From NCBI RefSeq assembly GCF_007197755.1, contig NZ_CP041636.1, positions 3,198,001 to 3,262,000 on the forward strand: DNA of 64,000 nucleotides. The letters run 5' to 3'. Positions 24,988-33,510 of this stretch are shown here, in pieces (position 1 is the first letter of the stretch; each line of letters starts with the position of its first letter). The notes under the pieces were generated by a model, which saw only the letters and a program-made list of their open reading frames with translations, was not told where the DNA came from and did no database searches. Source of the DNA: Ferrovibrio terrae. Its GTDB lineage: Bacteria; Pseudomonadota; Alphaproteobacteria; Ferrovibrionales; Ferrovibrionaceae. The translations under genes were made by a program, and so were the position numbers.

Positions 24988-25854
24988 ATGATGGCCCGGA
25001 CCGGAACAGATGCCCGCATTGGCGCCCTGCTGCGCCGCGCGCTTACGCTGGCCGTGCTGTTGCTTGGCCTGATCGTCGTGCCCGCGGAACCGACCCGCGC
25101 CGTCGACAGCGACCTTCAGGAAGTGGCGCGCAATCTGGCCAGCCATCGGGCACTCTATACGTTGTCGGTCGCGCGGCTCGATCCACGCAATTATCGCCAC
25201 GGTATTGCCGGGGGATTGAGCCTGGAATTCGTGCATGCCTGCGATGGCTATGTGCTGAACCAGCGTTTTGTGATCGAGACCACGACGGATGACGGCACCA
25301 TCCTGAACAACATGGTGCTGAACTCCTGGGAAGCGCTGGACGGCAAGAGCTTCCGATTCAAGATGCGCGACGAAGTGAATGGCGACCTTGAGCAGGAGTT
25401 GAAGGGGGAAGGCAAGCTGAGCAGCAGGGGAGGCAGCGTGACGTTCACGCAGCCGGAAGACACAGACCTCGACCTGCCGCCGATGACCCTGTTTCCGACT
25501 GAACATACCGTGCGGCTGCTGGCGCTGGCGCGTAGCGGCGGCAACTGGCTGCAGGCCAGCATCTATGATGGCGCGTCGGCCGATGCCTACAGCGAAGTCG
25601 GTGGTTTCATTGGCGGTGAACTGCCGGTCGAAACCGGCGGCAATCCCATTGTGTCCGAGCTGAAAGGCCAGCGTTCGTGGCGCATTCGCCTCGCTTACTT
25701 CACGTCCGAAAAGGCGCAGGACACGCCGGATTACGAGATCGCCTATCGCCTGTATGAAAACGGCGTCGCCGACGATATCGTCTTCGACTATGGCGATTAT
25801 GCGATCCGCGCCACGCTCAAGCTGCTTGAACTCAAGCCGCGCGAAGCCTGCTGA
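24988..25854 (+). CDS. Envelope integrity protein EipB-like (DUF1849)
   Basis: 288 residues from 24988 (ATG-ATG); in-frame ATGs at 24952 and 24844 exist but extend the protein without adding family sequence, so the start is approximate. A signal peptide (hydrophobic 18-35) leads to the periplasm. The mature protein matches DUF1849: SHRALYTLSVARLDP, a beta-rich body with DPPMTLFPTEH-like text, and cysteines at 85 (FVHACDGY) and at the very C-terminal residue 288, the pair that forms the conserved disulfide in Brucella EipB. EipB is a beta-spiral protein needed for envelope integrity in alphaproteobacteria. It converges with the ROK kinase gene. Confidence 0.88.
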   Translation: MMARTGTDARIGALLRRALTLAVLLLGLIVVPAEPTRAVDSDLQEVARNLASHRALYTLSVARLDPRNYRHGIAGGLSLEFVHACDGYVLNQRFVIETTTDDGTILNNMVLNSWEALDGKSFRFKMRDEVNGDLEQELKGEGKLSSRGGSVTFTQPEDTDLDLPPMTLFPTEHTVRLLALARSGGNWLQASIYDGASADAYSEVGGFIGGELPVETGGNPIVSELKGQRSWRIRLAYFTSEKAQDTPDYEIAYRLYENGVADDIVFDYGDYAIRATLKLLELKPREAC

Positions 25855-25860
25855 TCTTAG

Positions 25861-26769
25861 CTACTGGGCCGGCCAGAGCCAGGCCGCGCCGCGTACACCC
25901 GAGCTGTCGCCATGGCGGTTCTTCACCAGCGGTGTGACGACCGTGTCGGAGAACACATAAGCCCCCCACAGTTTCGGCACATTGCGGTAGAGCCTGTCCT
26001 GGTTTGACATGCCGCCGCCCAGCACCACGATATCCGGATCGAGGACGTTGAGGATCACGGCCAGGCCGCGCGCCAGCCGGTGTTCGTAGCGCTGCAATGC
26101 GGCTTCGGCCTGCGCATCGCCGGCCTCGGCCGCCGCGACGACATCTGCGCCTTTCAGGTCGCGGCCGGTCTGCGCGCGGAAATCGCGCTCCAGACCGGTG
26201 CCGGCCATAAAGGTCTCCTGGCAGCCGAACTTGCCGCAGTAGCATTTCGGCCCCGGCAATTCGTCGGGTTGTGGCCAGGGCAGGGGATTGTGGCCCCATT
26301 CACCGGCGATGGAATTCGGGCCGGAGACAATGCGGCCGTCCACCACGATGCCGGAGCCGCAGCCGGTGCCGAGAATCGCTCCAAAGACGACACCATGACC
26401 GGCACCGGCGCCATCGTTGGCTTCCGACAGCGCGAAGCAGTTCGCGTCATTGGCCAGCCGGACGGATCGTCCCGTGGCGTCGGCAAGATCGCGATCCAGC
26501 GGATGGCCGATCAGCCAGACCGAGTTGGCATTCTTGATCAGGCCGGTGGCCGGCGAGATAGTGCCGGGAATCCCGACGCCGATCGGGCCGGTCGCACCGG
26601 CTTCGCTCTCCACCGCCTGCGCGAGGTCGCGCAGGGCGGTGACTGTGGCCTGATAGTCGCCACGCGGGGCGGGCACGCGCCGTCGCGCCCGGATCGTGCC
26701 ATCGCCTTCAAGTGCGATGGCCTCGATCTTGGTGCCGCCGAGATCTATGCCGATCCGAATCTTCGTCAT
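25861..26769 (-). CDS. ROK family sugar kinase (fructokinase-like)
   Basis: 302 residues. The phosphate-binding loop IGIDLGGTKIEAIAL is at 6-20; VRLANDANCFALSEA includes the catalytic aspartate; GHNPLPWP followed by CYCGKFGCQETF is the ROK zinc motif (His plus three Cys) found in fructokinase Mak and related kinases. GIPGTISPATGLIKNAN is the sugar-binding segment. It phosphorylates a hexose such as fructose with ATP in the cytoplasm. The HAD hydrolase gene lies ten bases upstream on the same strand, so the two are likely co-transcribed. Confidence 0.92.
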   Translation of the reverse strand: MTKIRIGIDLGGTKIEAIALEGDGTIRARRRVPAPRGDYQATVTALRDLAQAVESEAGATGPIGVGIPGTISPATGLIKNANSVWLIGHPLDRDLADATGRSVRLANDANCFALSEANDGAGAGHGVVFGAILGTGCGSGIVVDGRIVSGPNSIAGEWGHNPLPWPQPDELPGPKCYCGKFGCQETFMAGTGLERDFRAQTGRDLKGADVVAAAEAGDAQAEAALQRYEHRLARGLAVILNVLDPDIVVLGGGMSNQDRLYRNVPKLWGAYVFSDTVVTPLVKNRHGDSSGVRGAAWLWPAQ

Positions 26770-26779
26770 CTGCTGCGGG

Positions 26780-27481
26780 TCACGTTTGCGCGAGGAGAGT
26801 CTGGATATGCGTCAGCATATCGGGCCAGGTATCGGCGCGATGGTGGCAGTCGGGCGCAGGGCCCAGCAGGGCCGCCAGCCGTGTGTCGGCAATGTAATGC
26901 AGGCGATGCACCGCGGGTGCCATCTCAGCCACGGATTTGTGATTGTGCGGAATATCGTCGATGAAGACCGCAGACCCCTTCGTCTGCTTCAGCATCGCGA
27001 CCACGGCCGGGCCCTTGGGGCCGGTATTGGCGATCAGCGGAAACGCCATGCCGTGGCGGGCGAGGGCACGGATGCGCGCGTTGCGGGCCGGCATCGGCAC
27101 ATTGCTCAGCACTACCACCTGCGAGCTCCGGCTCAGTTCAGCCAGAGCCTGTGCCGCGCCGTCCACCGGCTCCAGTTCCTCGGTCGCTTCGGCGAAAAAG
27201 CGTTGCAGCAGGGGATGCAGGATTTCGGCAGCAACAGGGGCGTCGTCCCGGCGCTGGCGGATGTTCCCGTGCAGTGCATACGAGGCCCAGTCGAAATAAA
27301 GGTCGCGGCTTTCCAGGAAGCGCTCCAGGCCGCGCATGAAGTAGAAAAGCACCTCGTCGGCATCCACGATGACCAGCGGCTTCCCGTGCGTCAGGGTGAG
27401 AGTGGCGAGTTGCTCGGCTACCGGGGCGGGAAGCTCGGTCGGATCAGGGATTTTTGTGCTCATCAGCTGCTGGAATGTCAT
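26780..27481 (-). CDS. HAD-superfamily hydrolase
   Basis: 233 residues. The haloacid dehalogenase motifs are present: LVIVDADEVLFYFMRG (motif I, nucleophile and acid aspartates in DAD), VVVLSNVP (motif II serine/threonine position), a lysine in NTGPKGPAV (motif III) and AVFIDDIPHN (motif IV acidic pair). The cap region lies between 55 and 115. It is probably a phosphatase of unknown substrate. A second ATG at 27463 is possible as start. It is divergent from divK, with 101 bases between, and 10 bases before the ROK kinase gene. Confidence 0.85.
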   Translation of the reverse strand: MTFQQLMSTKIPDPTELPAPVAEQLATLTLTHGKPLVIVDADEVLFYFMRGLERFLESRDLYFDWASYALHGNIRQRRDDAPVAAEILHPLLQRFFAEATEELEPVDGAAQALAELSRSSQVVVLSNVPMPARNARIRALARHGMAFPLIANTGPKGPAVVAMLKQTKGSAVFIDDIPHNHKSVAEMAPAVHRLHYIADTRLAALLGPAPDCHHRADTWPDMLTHIQTLLAQT

Positions 27482-27491
27482 GGTAAACGGC

Positions 27492-27520
27492 TTGGCCCGG
27501 CCGGTAGGGGATGCTACAAA
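27492..27520 (+). promoter_or_regulatory. Candidate promoter of divK-pleD
   Basis: TTGGCC (27492-27497), 17 bases, TACAAA (27515-27520) lie 62 bases before the divK ATG in the divergent gap with the HAD gene. The boxes are only partial matches to the sigma70 consensus. Confidence 0.35.
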
Positions 27521-27582
27521 ATACTGGATACGCAGGGAAAACGGCGAGTGCGACCGTAGATACTATCCGGGGACCGGGGCTG

Positions 27583-27957
27583 ATGAGCAAGACTGTACTG
27601 ATCGTCGAGGACAACGAACTCAATATGAAGTTGTTCCACGACCTGCTGGACGCCCATGGCTACCAGACCCTGCAGACCAAGGACGGCATGGAAGCGCTGG
27701 CCATGGTGCGCAAGCACCGGCCCGACCTGATCCTGATGGATATCCAGCTTCCCGAGGTGTCCGGCCTGGAAGTGATCAAGTGGATCAAGGAAGACGACAA
27801 CCTGCGCAGCATCCCGGTGGTGGCTGTCACCGCTTTCGCCATGAAGGGCGACGAAGAGAAGATGCGCGAGGGCGGCTGTGACGCCTATATCGCCAAGCCC
27901 ATTTCGGTCGGCAAGTTTATCGAGACTGTGAAGCAGTTCCTCGATCCGAAGGCCTGA
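27583..27957 (+). CDS. divK: Single-domain response regulator DivK
   Basis: 124 residues, one receiver domain and nothing else. The acidic pair is VEDNE at 8-12, the phosphorylated aspartate is Asp53 in [10 protein letters not shown], the threonine is in VVAVTAFAM and the lysine in IAKPIS. The size, the [17 protein letters not shown] helix and the position directly before pleD identify DivK, the essential alphaproteobacterial regulator that works with DivJ/PleC to control CtrA and cell polarity. The ATG at 27583 begins the first strand; a longer in-frame reading from 27511 adds non-family residues. pleD begins 22 bases after its stop. Confidence 0.93.
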   Translation: MSKTVLIVEDNELNMKLFHDLLDAHGYQTLQTKDGMEALAMVRKHRPDLILMDIQLPEVSGLEVIKWIKEDDNLRSIPVVAVTAFAMKGDEEKMREGGCDAYIAKPISVGKFIETVKQFLDPKA

Positions 27958-27979
27958 GATTTAGCGGCCGAGTGATCCG

Positions 27980-29344
27980 ATGACCGCACGCATTCTGGTC
28001 GTCGACGACATCCGCACCAATATCAAGGTGCTGGAAGCCAAGCTGACCAGTGAATATTACGAGGTGATCTCGGCCAGCAATGGCCCGGAGGCGCTGGAGG
28101 CTGCCGTCATCCAGAAGCCGGATCTGATCCTGCTCGACGTGATGATGCCGGGCATGGACGGCTTCGAAGTCTGCCGCCGGCTGAAGGCCAATCCCGACAC
28201 CGCCCATGTCCCTGTCATCATGGTGACCGCGCTGGGCGATCCTGAGGATCGCGTCCAGGGCCTGAGTGCCGGCGCCGACGATTTCCTCACCAAGCCGGTC
28301 GACGACACTGCGATGTTCGCGCGCGTGCGCTCGCTGCTGCGCGTCAAGCTGATGCTGGACGAGCTGCGGATGCGTGAGCGCACGTCGGCATCGCTGGGCG
28401 TGATTTCGCCGCCGGTGCCAAGCCTGCACGAAGACTATGCCGCTGCGCAGATACTGCTGGTGGAGGACAATCCGCGCGATCAGGTGCGCCTGCAGCGCAT
28501 GATCGAGGGCCAGTTCCGCACCGAAATGACGGCGGATGGCATGGATGCGCTGAACCGTGCCCGCCAGACCGAATATGATTCCGTGGTGGTCAGCCTGAGC
28601 CTGCAGAATCCCGATGGCCTGCGGCTTTGCTCGCAGTTCCGCACCACCGAGGAAACCCGCAATGTGCCGATCCTGCTGCTGGTGGGGCCGGACGACCAGA
28701 AGCAGCTGGTGAAGGGGCTGGAGATCGGCGTCACCGATTATGTCGTGCGTCCGATCGACCGCAACGAATTCATCGCCCGCCTGCGCGCCCAGGTGCGCCG
28801 CAAGCGCTATCAGGATCGCCTGCGCCTGCACTACCAGCAGAGCATGGAGATGGCGGTCACCGATCCGCTGACCGGCCTGTACAATCGCCGCTACATGGCC
28901 TCACATCTGGCCACACTGCTGGCGCAGAGCGCCAGCCAGCATGGCACGTCGGTCGCCATCATCGATCTCGATCACTTCAAGCAGGTCAACGACACGCATG
29001 GCCATCCGGCCGGTGACGACGTGCTGCGCGAGGTCGGCAACCGGATCGTGCGCAACATCCGCGGCATCGACATGGCCTGCCGCTATGGCGGCGAGGAATT
29101 TGTCGTGCTGATGCCCGACACCAATCTGGAAGCGTCGGAAGTGGTGGCCAACCGCCTGCTGAACGCCATCGGCGGCAAGCCGATGCAGACCCGCAGTGCG
29201 GGCGAGATGACCGTGACCTGCTCGATCGGCTGCACGGCTTCGCTGGAGACCGATACCGCGGACACCCTGCTCAAGCGTGCCGACGATGCGCTGTACGAGG
29301 CGAAGCACGGCGGTCGCAACCGCATCGTCTATCGCCCGTCCTGA
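27980..29344 (+). CDS. pleD: Response regulator diguanylate cyclase PleD
   Basis: 454 residues: receiver domain 1 (phosphorylation site Asp53 in LILLDVMMPG), a second receiver-like domain (about 155-275) that lacks a clear phospho-aspartate and serves dimerisation, and a GGDEF domain with active site GGEEF at 370-374. The I-site RGID sits just upstream with the normal five-residue spacing. Upon phosphorylation PleD dimerises and makes c-di-GMP, driving the motile-to-sessile switch. The operon with divK is conserved in Caulobacter and relatives. A bidirectional terminator follows at 29369-29393. Confidence 0.95.
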   Translation: MTARILVVDDIRTNIKVLEAKLTSEYYEVISASNGPEALEAAVIQKPDLILLDVMMPGMDGFEVCRRLKANPDTAHVPVIMVTALGDPEDRVQGLSAGADDFLTKPVDDTAMFARVRSLLRVKLMLDELRMRERTSASLGVISPPVPSLHEDYAAAQILLVEDNPRDQVRLQRMIEGQFRTEMTADGMDALNRARQTEYDSVVVSLSLQNPDGLRLCSQFRTTEETRNVPILLLVGPDDQKQLVKGLEIGVTDYVVRPIDRNEFIARLRAQVRRKRYQDRLRLHYQQSMEMAVTDPLTGLYNRRYMASHLATLLAQSASQHGTSVAIIDLDHFKQVNDTHGHPAGDDVLREVGNRIVRNIRGIDMACRYGGEEFVVLMPDTNLEASEVVANRLLNAIGGKPMQTRSAGEMTVTCSIGCTASLETDTADTLLKRADDALYEAKHGGRNRIVYRPS

Positions 29345-29368
29345 CGGGCTGGCATCGAGCCAAAACGA

Positions 29369-29393
29369 AAAGCCCCGCCGGTGGCGGGGCTTT
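29369..29393. terminator. Bidirectional terminator between pleD and rpmG
   Basis: An 11-bp stem AAAGCCCCGCC (29369-29379) / GGCGGGGCTTT (29383-29393) with a three-base loop. A-rich and T-rich ends allow it to work on both strands for the converging pleD and rpmG genes. Confidence 0.88.
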
Positions 29394-29451
29394 CTGATAC
29401 TGGCGGCCTGACGCGCCCGGATATGCTTCCTGGGCGCCAGCGCGGGAAACC

Positions 29452-29619
29452 TTACTTGATCTTGGTTTCCTTGAATTCGACGTGCTTGCGGGCGACCGGG
29501 TCGTACTTCTTCAGCGACATCTTCTCGGTCTTCGTACGCGGGTTCTTCTTGGTCACGTAGAAGTAGCCGGTGTCGGCGGTGCTCAGCAGCTTGATCTTGA
29601 GGGTGGTCGGCTTGGCCAT
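29452..29619 (-). CDS. rpmG: 50S ribosomal protein L33
   Basis: 55 residues, starting [20 protein letters not shown] and ending VEFKETKIK, the standard bacterial L33 without the zinc-binding cysteines (the C-minus form typical of alphaproteobacteria). [19 protein letters not shown] is the conserved core that contacts 23S rRNA and the tRNA exit site. Too short for many gene-finding cut-offs, but unambiguous. It is a single gene with its own near-consensus promoter at 29662-29689 and shares the bidirectional terminator with pleD. Confidence 0.96.
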   Translation of the reverse strand: MAKPTTLKIKLLSTADTGYFYVTKKNPRTKTEKMSLKKYDPVARKHVEFKETKIK

Positions 29620-29661
29620 GACTCGGTTCCAAAAATACGGGGCAGCTAGGATTGGCGGCGC

Positions 29662-29689
29662 AGCATAGGGATTCGCGCCCCGATGTCAA
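29662..29689 (-). promoter_or_regulatory. Near-consensus sigma70 promoter of rpmG
   Basis: On the minus strand TTGACA (29689-29684) is a perfect -35 box, followed by a 16-base spacer and TATGCT (29667-29662). It lies about 43 bases before the rpmG ATG, as expected for a strongly expressed ribosomal protein gene. Confidence 0.75.
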
Positions 29690-29692
29690 CGC

Positions 29693-30286
29693 CTAAGGAT
29701 TATCCCAGCGGATCATGGGCTTACCCCGGCGATAACGCCAGAAAGCCACCCGCTGCGGCGCCAGGTCGGGCGCCAGCCCGCCGACCATGCCCAATACGAA
29801 TTCCGTGATGTCGGCCAGCGGCAGCCGCAGGGCGGTGTCCAGGGGCCGGAAAGCGAGGTCGAGGAGCTCGCCTGAGCCCCCCAGCTTGAGCGGCATCCCG
29901 GTCACATCGCGCAGGAAAAACCGGGCATGGAAGCGGATCGGGCTCTCGGCCGGAGTGATCGCCCGGCACAGGTAATGGAGGCCCGAGAGGTCGGGCCGCA
30001 GCCGGCCGGCTTCCAGCAGGCCGAGCGGAATCCCGGTTTCCTCCCAAGTCTCCCGTATCGCGGCCACAGCCGTCGGCTGGAGGAGTAAGTCATTACTATT
30101 CAGTGGGTTGATGGGTACTTCTGATTTATCAGATGAATCCACTCGGCCGCCCGGAAAGGCATAGACGTTAGGCAGAAAGCGGTGCTTGCCGGCGCGGCGG
30201 CCGAGCAGGACTTCCGGTCCCTCAGGACCCCGCCGGACCAGCACGAGGCTGCCGGCATCATGCGGAAGCGCAGGGCGGGTCATCAT
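29693..30286 (-). CDS. NUDIX hydrolase (NUDT19/acyl-CoA diphosphatase-like), second of pair
   Basis: 197 residues. The start is the ATG pair at 30286/30283, overlapping the stop of the upstream NUDIX gene (ATGATGA). The Nudix box is split: YAFPGGRVDSSD is followed by an insert of about 25 residues and then AAIRETWEETGIPLG, which carries the REx2EE metal ligands. Such an insert inside the box is typical of NUDT7/NUDT19-type acyl-CoA diphosphatases. LHYLCRAITPAESPIRFHARFFL matches its neighbour's second half, so the two genes are paralogues. It probably hydrolyses a CoA ester or nucleotide derivative in the cytoplasm; substrate not proven. Confidence 0.85.
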   Translation of the reverse strand: MMTRPALPHDAGSLVLVRRGPEGPEVLLGRRAGKHRFLPNVYAFPGGRVDSSDKSEVPINPLNSNDLLLQPTAVAAIRETWEETGIPLGLLEAGRLRPDLSGLHYLCRAITPAESPIRFHARFFLRDVTGMPLKLGGSGELLDLAFRPLDTALRLPLADITEFVLGMVGGLAPDLAPQRVAFWRYRRGKPMIRWDNP

Positions 30287-30978
30287 TCCCAGTCCAGCAG
30301 TCGCTGGCCGTGCAGCATGTGATGGAAGGGTACCCGCAGGGCAGGGTCGGAGGCGGATTGCGGGCTCAGCCAGTGCTCCAGATTGGCGATCACATACTGG
30401 GTGATGCCCGGCAGCGGCAGACCCTCGGTATCGGTCTGGGTGACCCAGCTCAGCTTGTCGAGTTCCGCTGAAGGCTGCAGGTCGCCGGTGGCCAGCTCGG
30501 CCGGGGCGGCGAAGAAGCGGGCGTCGAACCGGCGGGGCCGTCCGGGCGGCGTGATGGCCCGGCAGATATAGAGCAGGGCCGAGGGATCCGGGGCCAGGTT
30601 GCCGGCGCAGAAAGCCGACCAGCTCGGCGCCGTCGCTCTGGCGGTTGATGCCGGGTTGGCGATGCGCAGTCCGCTTTCCTCGAAGGTTTCGCGGATCGCC
30701 GCCAGCGCCAATGCGACGCCTTTGCGGGGGCCCGTGCCACGGCAGCGCAGCAGCCGCGCGGCGCTGACCGGATTGAGTGGCGCGGCCGGCCGGATGCGAT
30801 AGTCGGCCAGATCGAGACGCCCGCCGGGGAAGACATAGCGGTTTGGCATGAAGGCGCTGGCGCCATGGCGCTCGCCCATCAGCACTTCCAGTCTGCCCTC
30901 GCGCCGGCGCCACAGGATCAGCGTGGCTGCATCGCGAATTGGCTGAGGCGGCGTCCTGGCCGAGTCGGCATTTCCCAT
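30283..30978 (-). CDS. NUDIX hydrolase (NUDT19-like), first of pair
   Basis: 231 residues from the ATG at 30978, which begins MGNADSARTPP; an in-frame start at 31047 would overlap the DUF983 gene and is rejected. The split Nudix box reads YVFPGGRLDLAD, an insert of about 30 residues with LLRCRGTGPRKG, then AAIRETFEESGL. The insert and the LLYICRAITPPGRPRRFDARFF stretch parallel the next gene. It belongs to a leftward run of corA, DUF983, NUDIX and NUDIX with gaps of 0-16 bases or overlaps, consistent with a single operon. Confidence 0.85.
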   Translation of the reverse strand: MGNADSARTPPQPIRDAATLILWRRREGRLEVLMGERHGASAFMPNRYVFPGGRLDLADYRIRPAAPLNPVSAARLLRCRGTGPRKGVALALAAIRETFEESGLRIANPASTARATAPSWSAFCAGNLAPDPSALLYICRAITPPGRPRRFDARFFAAPAELATGDLQPSAELDKLSWVTQTDTEGLPLPGITQYVIANLEHWLSPQSASDPALRVPFHHMLHGQRLLDWE

Positions 30979-30994
30979 TGGCAGAGTATAACGG

Positions 30995-31393
30995 CTAATG
31001 CGGCTCGTTGCCGAAGCCGTGCATGCGCCGCGCCCATTGCAGGCCAATGAGAACGCCTTTGATACGGGGCAGCAGCCACAGGCAGAGTAGCACGGTGAGC
31101 GGCGGCCACAGTGCCATATGCTGCCATTCCGGCGGCTGCAGGCGCTGCTCGAACATCAGCATCAGCGGCACGATGATATGGGCCACGATCAGGATGGTGA
31201 AATACGGCGGTGCATCATCGGCGCGATGGCCGGCCAGTTCGAGCCCGCAGGAGGAGCAGGTGTCGTTGACCTTGAGATAGCGGCCATACATCCGCCCCTG
31301 TCCGCAGCGCGGGCAACGCTGCTTCCAGCCGCGCCACATCGCTTCACCGGTTGGCCGCTCGATGAAATCGTCGAGCAGCGGGGGCTGGGTCAC
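30995..31393 (-). CDS. DUF983 membrane protein with zinc-ribbon-like motif
   Basis: 132 residues. Two CxxC pairs near the start (RCPRCGQG and TCSSCGLE, about 27-50) form a zinc-ribbon-like unit; two hydrophobic helices follow (FTILIVAHIIVPLMLMF and LTVLLCLWLLPRIKGVLI). This is the DUF983 family of small inner membrane proteins common in alphaproteobacteria, of unknown role. Its start overlaps the corA stop by four bases, so it is co-translated with the magnesium channel gene. Confidence 0.9.
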   Translation of the reverse strand: MTQPPLLDDFIERPTGEAMWRGWKQRCPRCGQGRMYGRYLKVNDTCSSCGLELAGHRADDAPPYFTILIVAHIIVPLMLMFEQRLQPPEWQHMALWPPLTVLLCLWLLPRIKGVLIGLQWARRMHGFGNEPH

Positions 31394-32376
31394 AGCCAGC
31401 CCTTACGCTTGAACCACCAGTAAGGCAGCACGGCCGAGGCGATCATCAGCACGATGGCCATCGGATAGCCGACCTGCCAGCTCAACTCAGGCATATGTTC
31501 GAAATTCATGCCGTAGATGCTGGCGATAAGGGTCGGCGGCAGGAACACTGTGGCGGCCACCGAGAAAATCTTGATGATCTTGGTCTGCTGGATGTTGATC
31601 AGGCCCAGCGTGGCATCGAGCAGGAAGTTGCCCTTATGCGCGAGGAAGGCAGCCTGTTCGTTCAGCGACTGCACGTCGCGCGCCAGCGTCTTCAGCCAGG
31701 TGCGGCTTTCCTTGGTGCCGCGCTGCTCGGCCATGGTCAGCGTCAGGAAGGCGATCAGACGGGTCAGCGACAGCAGGCTGTCGCGGATGCGCGAGTTCAG
31801 ATCCTCGATATGGCCCAGCTTGCGCACCACCGCTTCCAGATCGGATTCGTCATCAGGGACTTCATCGGGCTTGCGGCCATAGCCGAAAATATCGCGCGAT
31901 ATGGTGTCGAGGTCCTTGCTGCCGATTTCCAGCACGTCGGCGGCACGGTCGATGATGGCATCGAGGATGCCGCAGAGCGCGGCATCCGGCGAAGCGAGCA
32001 ACGATGTCTGGCGCTGGGCGCGGGCGACAAACTGGCGGAAGCTCTGCGGGTCGGCATAGCGCAGCGTCACCGTGGCGCGCGGCGTGCGCATGAAAGTGAC
32101 GGCCGTGGTCTGCGGCTGCGGCGTCTCGGCGTGATAGAGAATATTCGCCGTCATGAAGCTGGCATCGCCCTCGCGATACAGACGGCTGGAGATTTCGATC
32201 TCCTGCATCTCTTCGCGGGTGGGCAGCTCCATGCCGAGCAGGGTTTCGATGGCTTTTTCTTCGGCCTGGCTGGGTTCGAGCAAGTCGATCCACACGACGC
32301 CATCGGGAAGCGTCGAGGTAGGGGTAAGCTCAATACGTTGCAGCTGGCCGCCTTGCGGCAGGTAGGCAGTGATCAT
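31390..32376 (-). CDS. corA: Magnesium/cobalt transport protein CorA
   Basis: 328 residues. A large cytoplasmic domain, alpha/beta then the long stalk helix (about 210-270), leads to two C-terminal membrane helices; the YGMNF selectivity motif follows the first of them, and the protein ends in the usual basic tail (WWFKRKGWL). It forms the pentameric Mg2+ channel of the inner membrane. It is first in a leftward operon with DUF983 and the NUDIX pair. No Mg2+ riboswitch is recognisable in the 144 bases upstream, which instead hold a hairpin belonging to the gene before. Confidence 0.95.
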   Translation of the reverse strand: MITAYLPQGGQLQRIELTPTSTLPDGVVWIDLLEPSQAEEKAIETLLGMELPTREEMQEIEISSRLYREGDASFMTANILYHAETPQPQTTAVTFMRTPRATVTLRYADPQSFRQFVARAQRQTSLLASPDAALCGILDAIIDRAADVLEIGSKDLDTISRDIFGYGRKPDEVPDDESDLEAVVRKLGHIEDLNSRIRDSLLSLTRLIAFLTLTMAEQRGTKESRTWLKTLARDVQSLNEQAAFLAHKGNFLLDATLGLINIQQTKIIKIFSVAATVFLPPTLIASIYGMNFEHMPELSWQVGYPMAIVLMIASAVLPYWWFKRKGWL

Positions 32377-32471
32377 GCTGGCCGTCCCTGGTGTTCCGGC
32401 GCTGACCCGGCGGTACAGCGCGGCGCCCTTGTAGCCCCGTAAGCCGGGCCTGGGAAGCCCTGAAAACCGGT

Positions 32472-32491
32472 CTGCGGCGATTTTGCCGCAG
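32472..32491 (-). terminator. Possible terminator after rnr-GDPD
   Basis: Stem CTGCGGC (32472-32478) / GCCGCAG (32485-32491) with a 6-base loop, 30 bases past the stop of the GDPD gene. On the minus strand a short GGTTTTC follows about four bases later, so the T-run is weak. Confidence 0.4.
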
Positions 32492-32520
32492 GTCCAGACT
32501 GGCTGCGGAGTGCGACGGAT

Positions 32521-33510
32521 TTATGGCGTGACGGGGCTCGGCGTGGGCAGGGGCATGCCACGGGCCTGCATCATCTTACGCAGGCGATCAGGATAATCCG
32601 AGATCAGGCCATCCACCTTCATGTCGATTTGGCGCTCCATCTCGGCCGGATCGTTCACCGTCCACGGGATCACCTGCAAGCCGAGCTTCTGGGCTTCGCT
32701 CACCAGCTCTGGCGTGACGTTACGCCAGAAGGGCGACCAGACCTGGCCGCCGGCCGCTTTGACCAGCGCTGGCGTGGAGGGGTAGTCGTCGGCATCCAGG
32801 CCGCCCATCCAGGGACTGGCGCCGGGCTGGCCACGCTGCACGTTGTCGCTGTTGCCGCCTTCGATCGTCAGATGCACGCGCGGAATTTCCGGTGCCAGCG
32901 CGGCAGCGGCTTTCAGTGTGCGCCAGTCGAAGGACTGGATGCTGGCGCGCCGCGTCATGCCGGCATCACGGATCGCCTGCACCAATGCGGCGGCGAACTG
33001 TTCTGGCGGTGCGCTCTCGTCAGGCTTTGCCGGATTGAGCTTGGTCTCGATATTGAAGCGCACGGTCGTGTTGCCGCTCTTGGCGACCAGCGCGAAAACC
33101 TGCTCCAGCAGCGGCATGCGCGTGCCGTCCACCGGCTTCTGTTCCGGATAGGTCTGGCCGTAACGCGAAGCAGGATCGAGGCGGCCGACGTCGTAACGGC
33201 GGATATCTTCGGCCGTGCTCTGCCAGATCACCGGGCCCGGCGAGGTGATCCATTTATTGTCGAGCCGCGCCAGATGCGGCAGCAGCACCGGATCATGTCC
33301 GACGACCAGCTTGCCGTCCCTGGTCAGGTTGACGTCGAATTCCAGCGTGGTGACGCCGAGCGAAAGCGCAGTGGCGAAAGCGGGAATGGTGTTTTCCGGT
33401 GCCAGGCCGCGCGCGCCGCGATGGCCCTGCAGTTCGAATGCCCATGCATCAGTAATGCTGGCTGGTCCTGCCGCCAGCAGGAATGCCATCGTCAGGAGTA
33501 CGGGTTTCAT
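32521..33510 (-). CDS. Exported glycerophosphodiester phosphodiesterase
   Basis: 329 residues from the ATG at 33510, which overlaps the rnr stop by four bases and starts a signal peptide (MKPVLLTMAFLLAAGP, cleavage after about WA). The GDPD barrel motifs are complete: LQGHRGARGLAPENTIPAF, TLEFDVNLTRDG and VVGHDPVLL, then FNIETKLNP and VIPWTVND. It should hydrolyse deacylated phospholipids in the periplasm, like GlpQ, and complements the cytoplasmic GDPD at 21 kb. Coupling to RNase R is by position only; no functional link is evident. Confidence 0.92.
   Translation of the reverse strand: MKPVLLTMAFLLAAGPASITDAWAFELQGHRGARGLAPENTIPAFATALSLGVTTLEFDVNLTRDGKLVVGHDPVLLPHLARLDNKWITSPGPVIWQSTAEDIRRYDVGRLDPASRYGQTYPEQKPVDGTRMPLLEQVFALVAKSGNTTVRFNIETKLNPAKPDESAPPEQFAAALVQAIRDAGMTRRASIQSFDWRTLKAAAALAPEIPRVHLTIEGGNSDNVQRGQPGASPWMGGLDADDYPSTPALVKAAGGQVWSPFWRNVTPELVSEAQKLGLQVIPWTVNDPAEMERQIDMKVDGLISDYPDRLRKMMQARGMPLPTPSPVTP

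Noticed and set aside
23055-25292. A 745-codon open frame on the plus strand across the GGDEF and dehydrogenase genes
   Set aside because: It covers two genes with intact motifs on the other strand and an intergenic spacer; no domain is recognisable.
32377-32520. Mg2+ riboswitch (M-box) upstream of corA
   Set aside because: The region holds only a short hairpin that better fits the end of the preceding gene; the conserved M-box core is absent.
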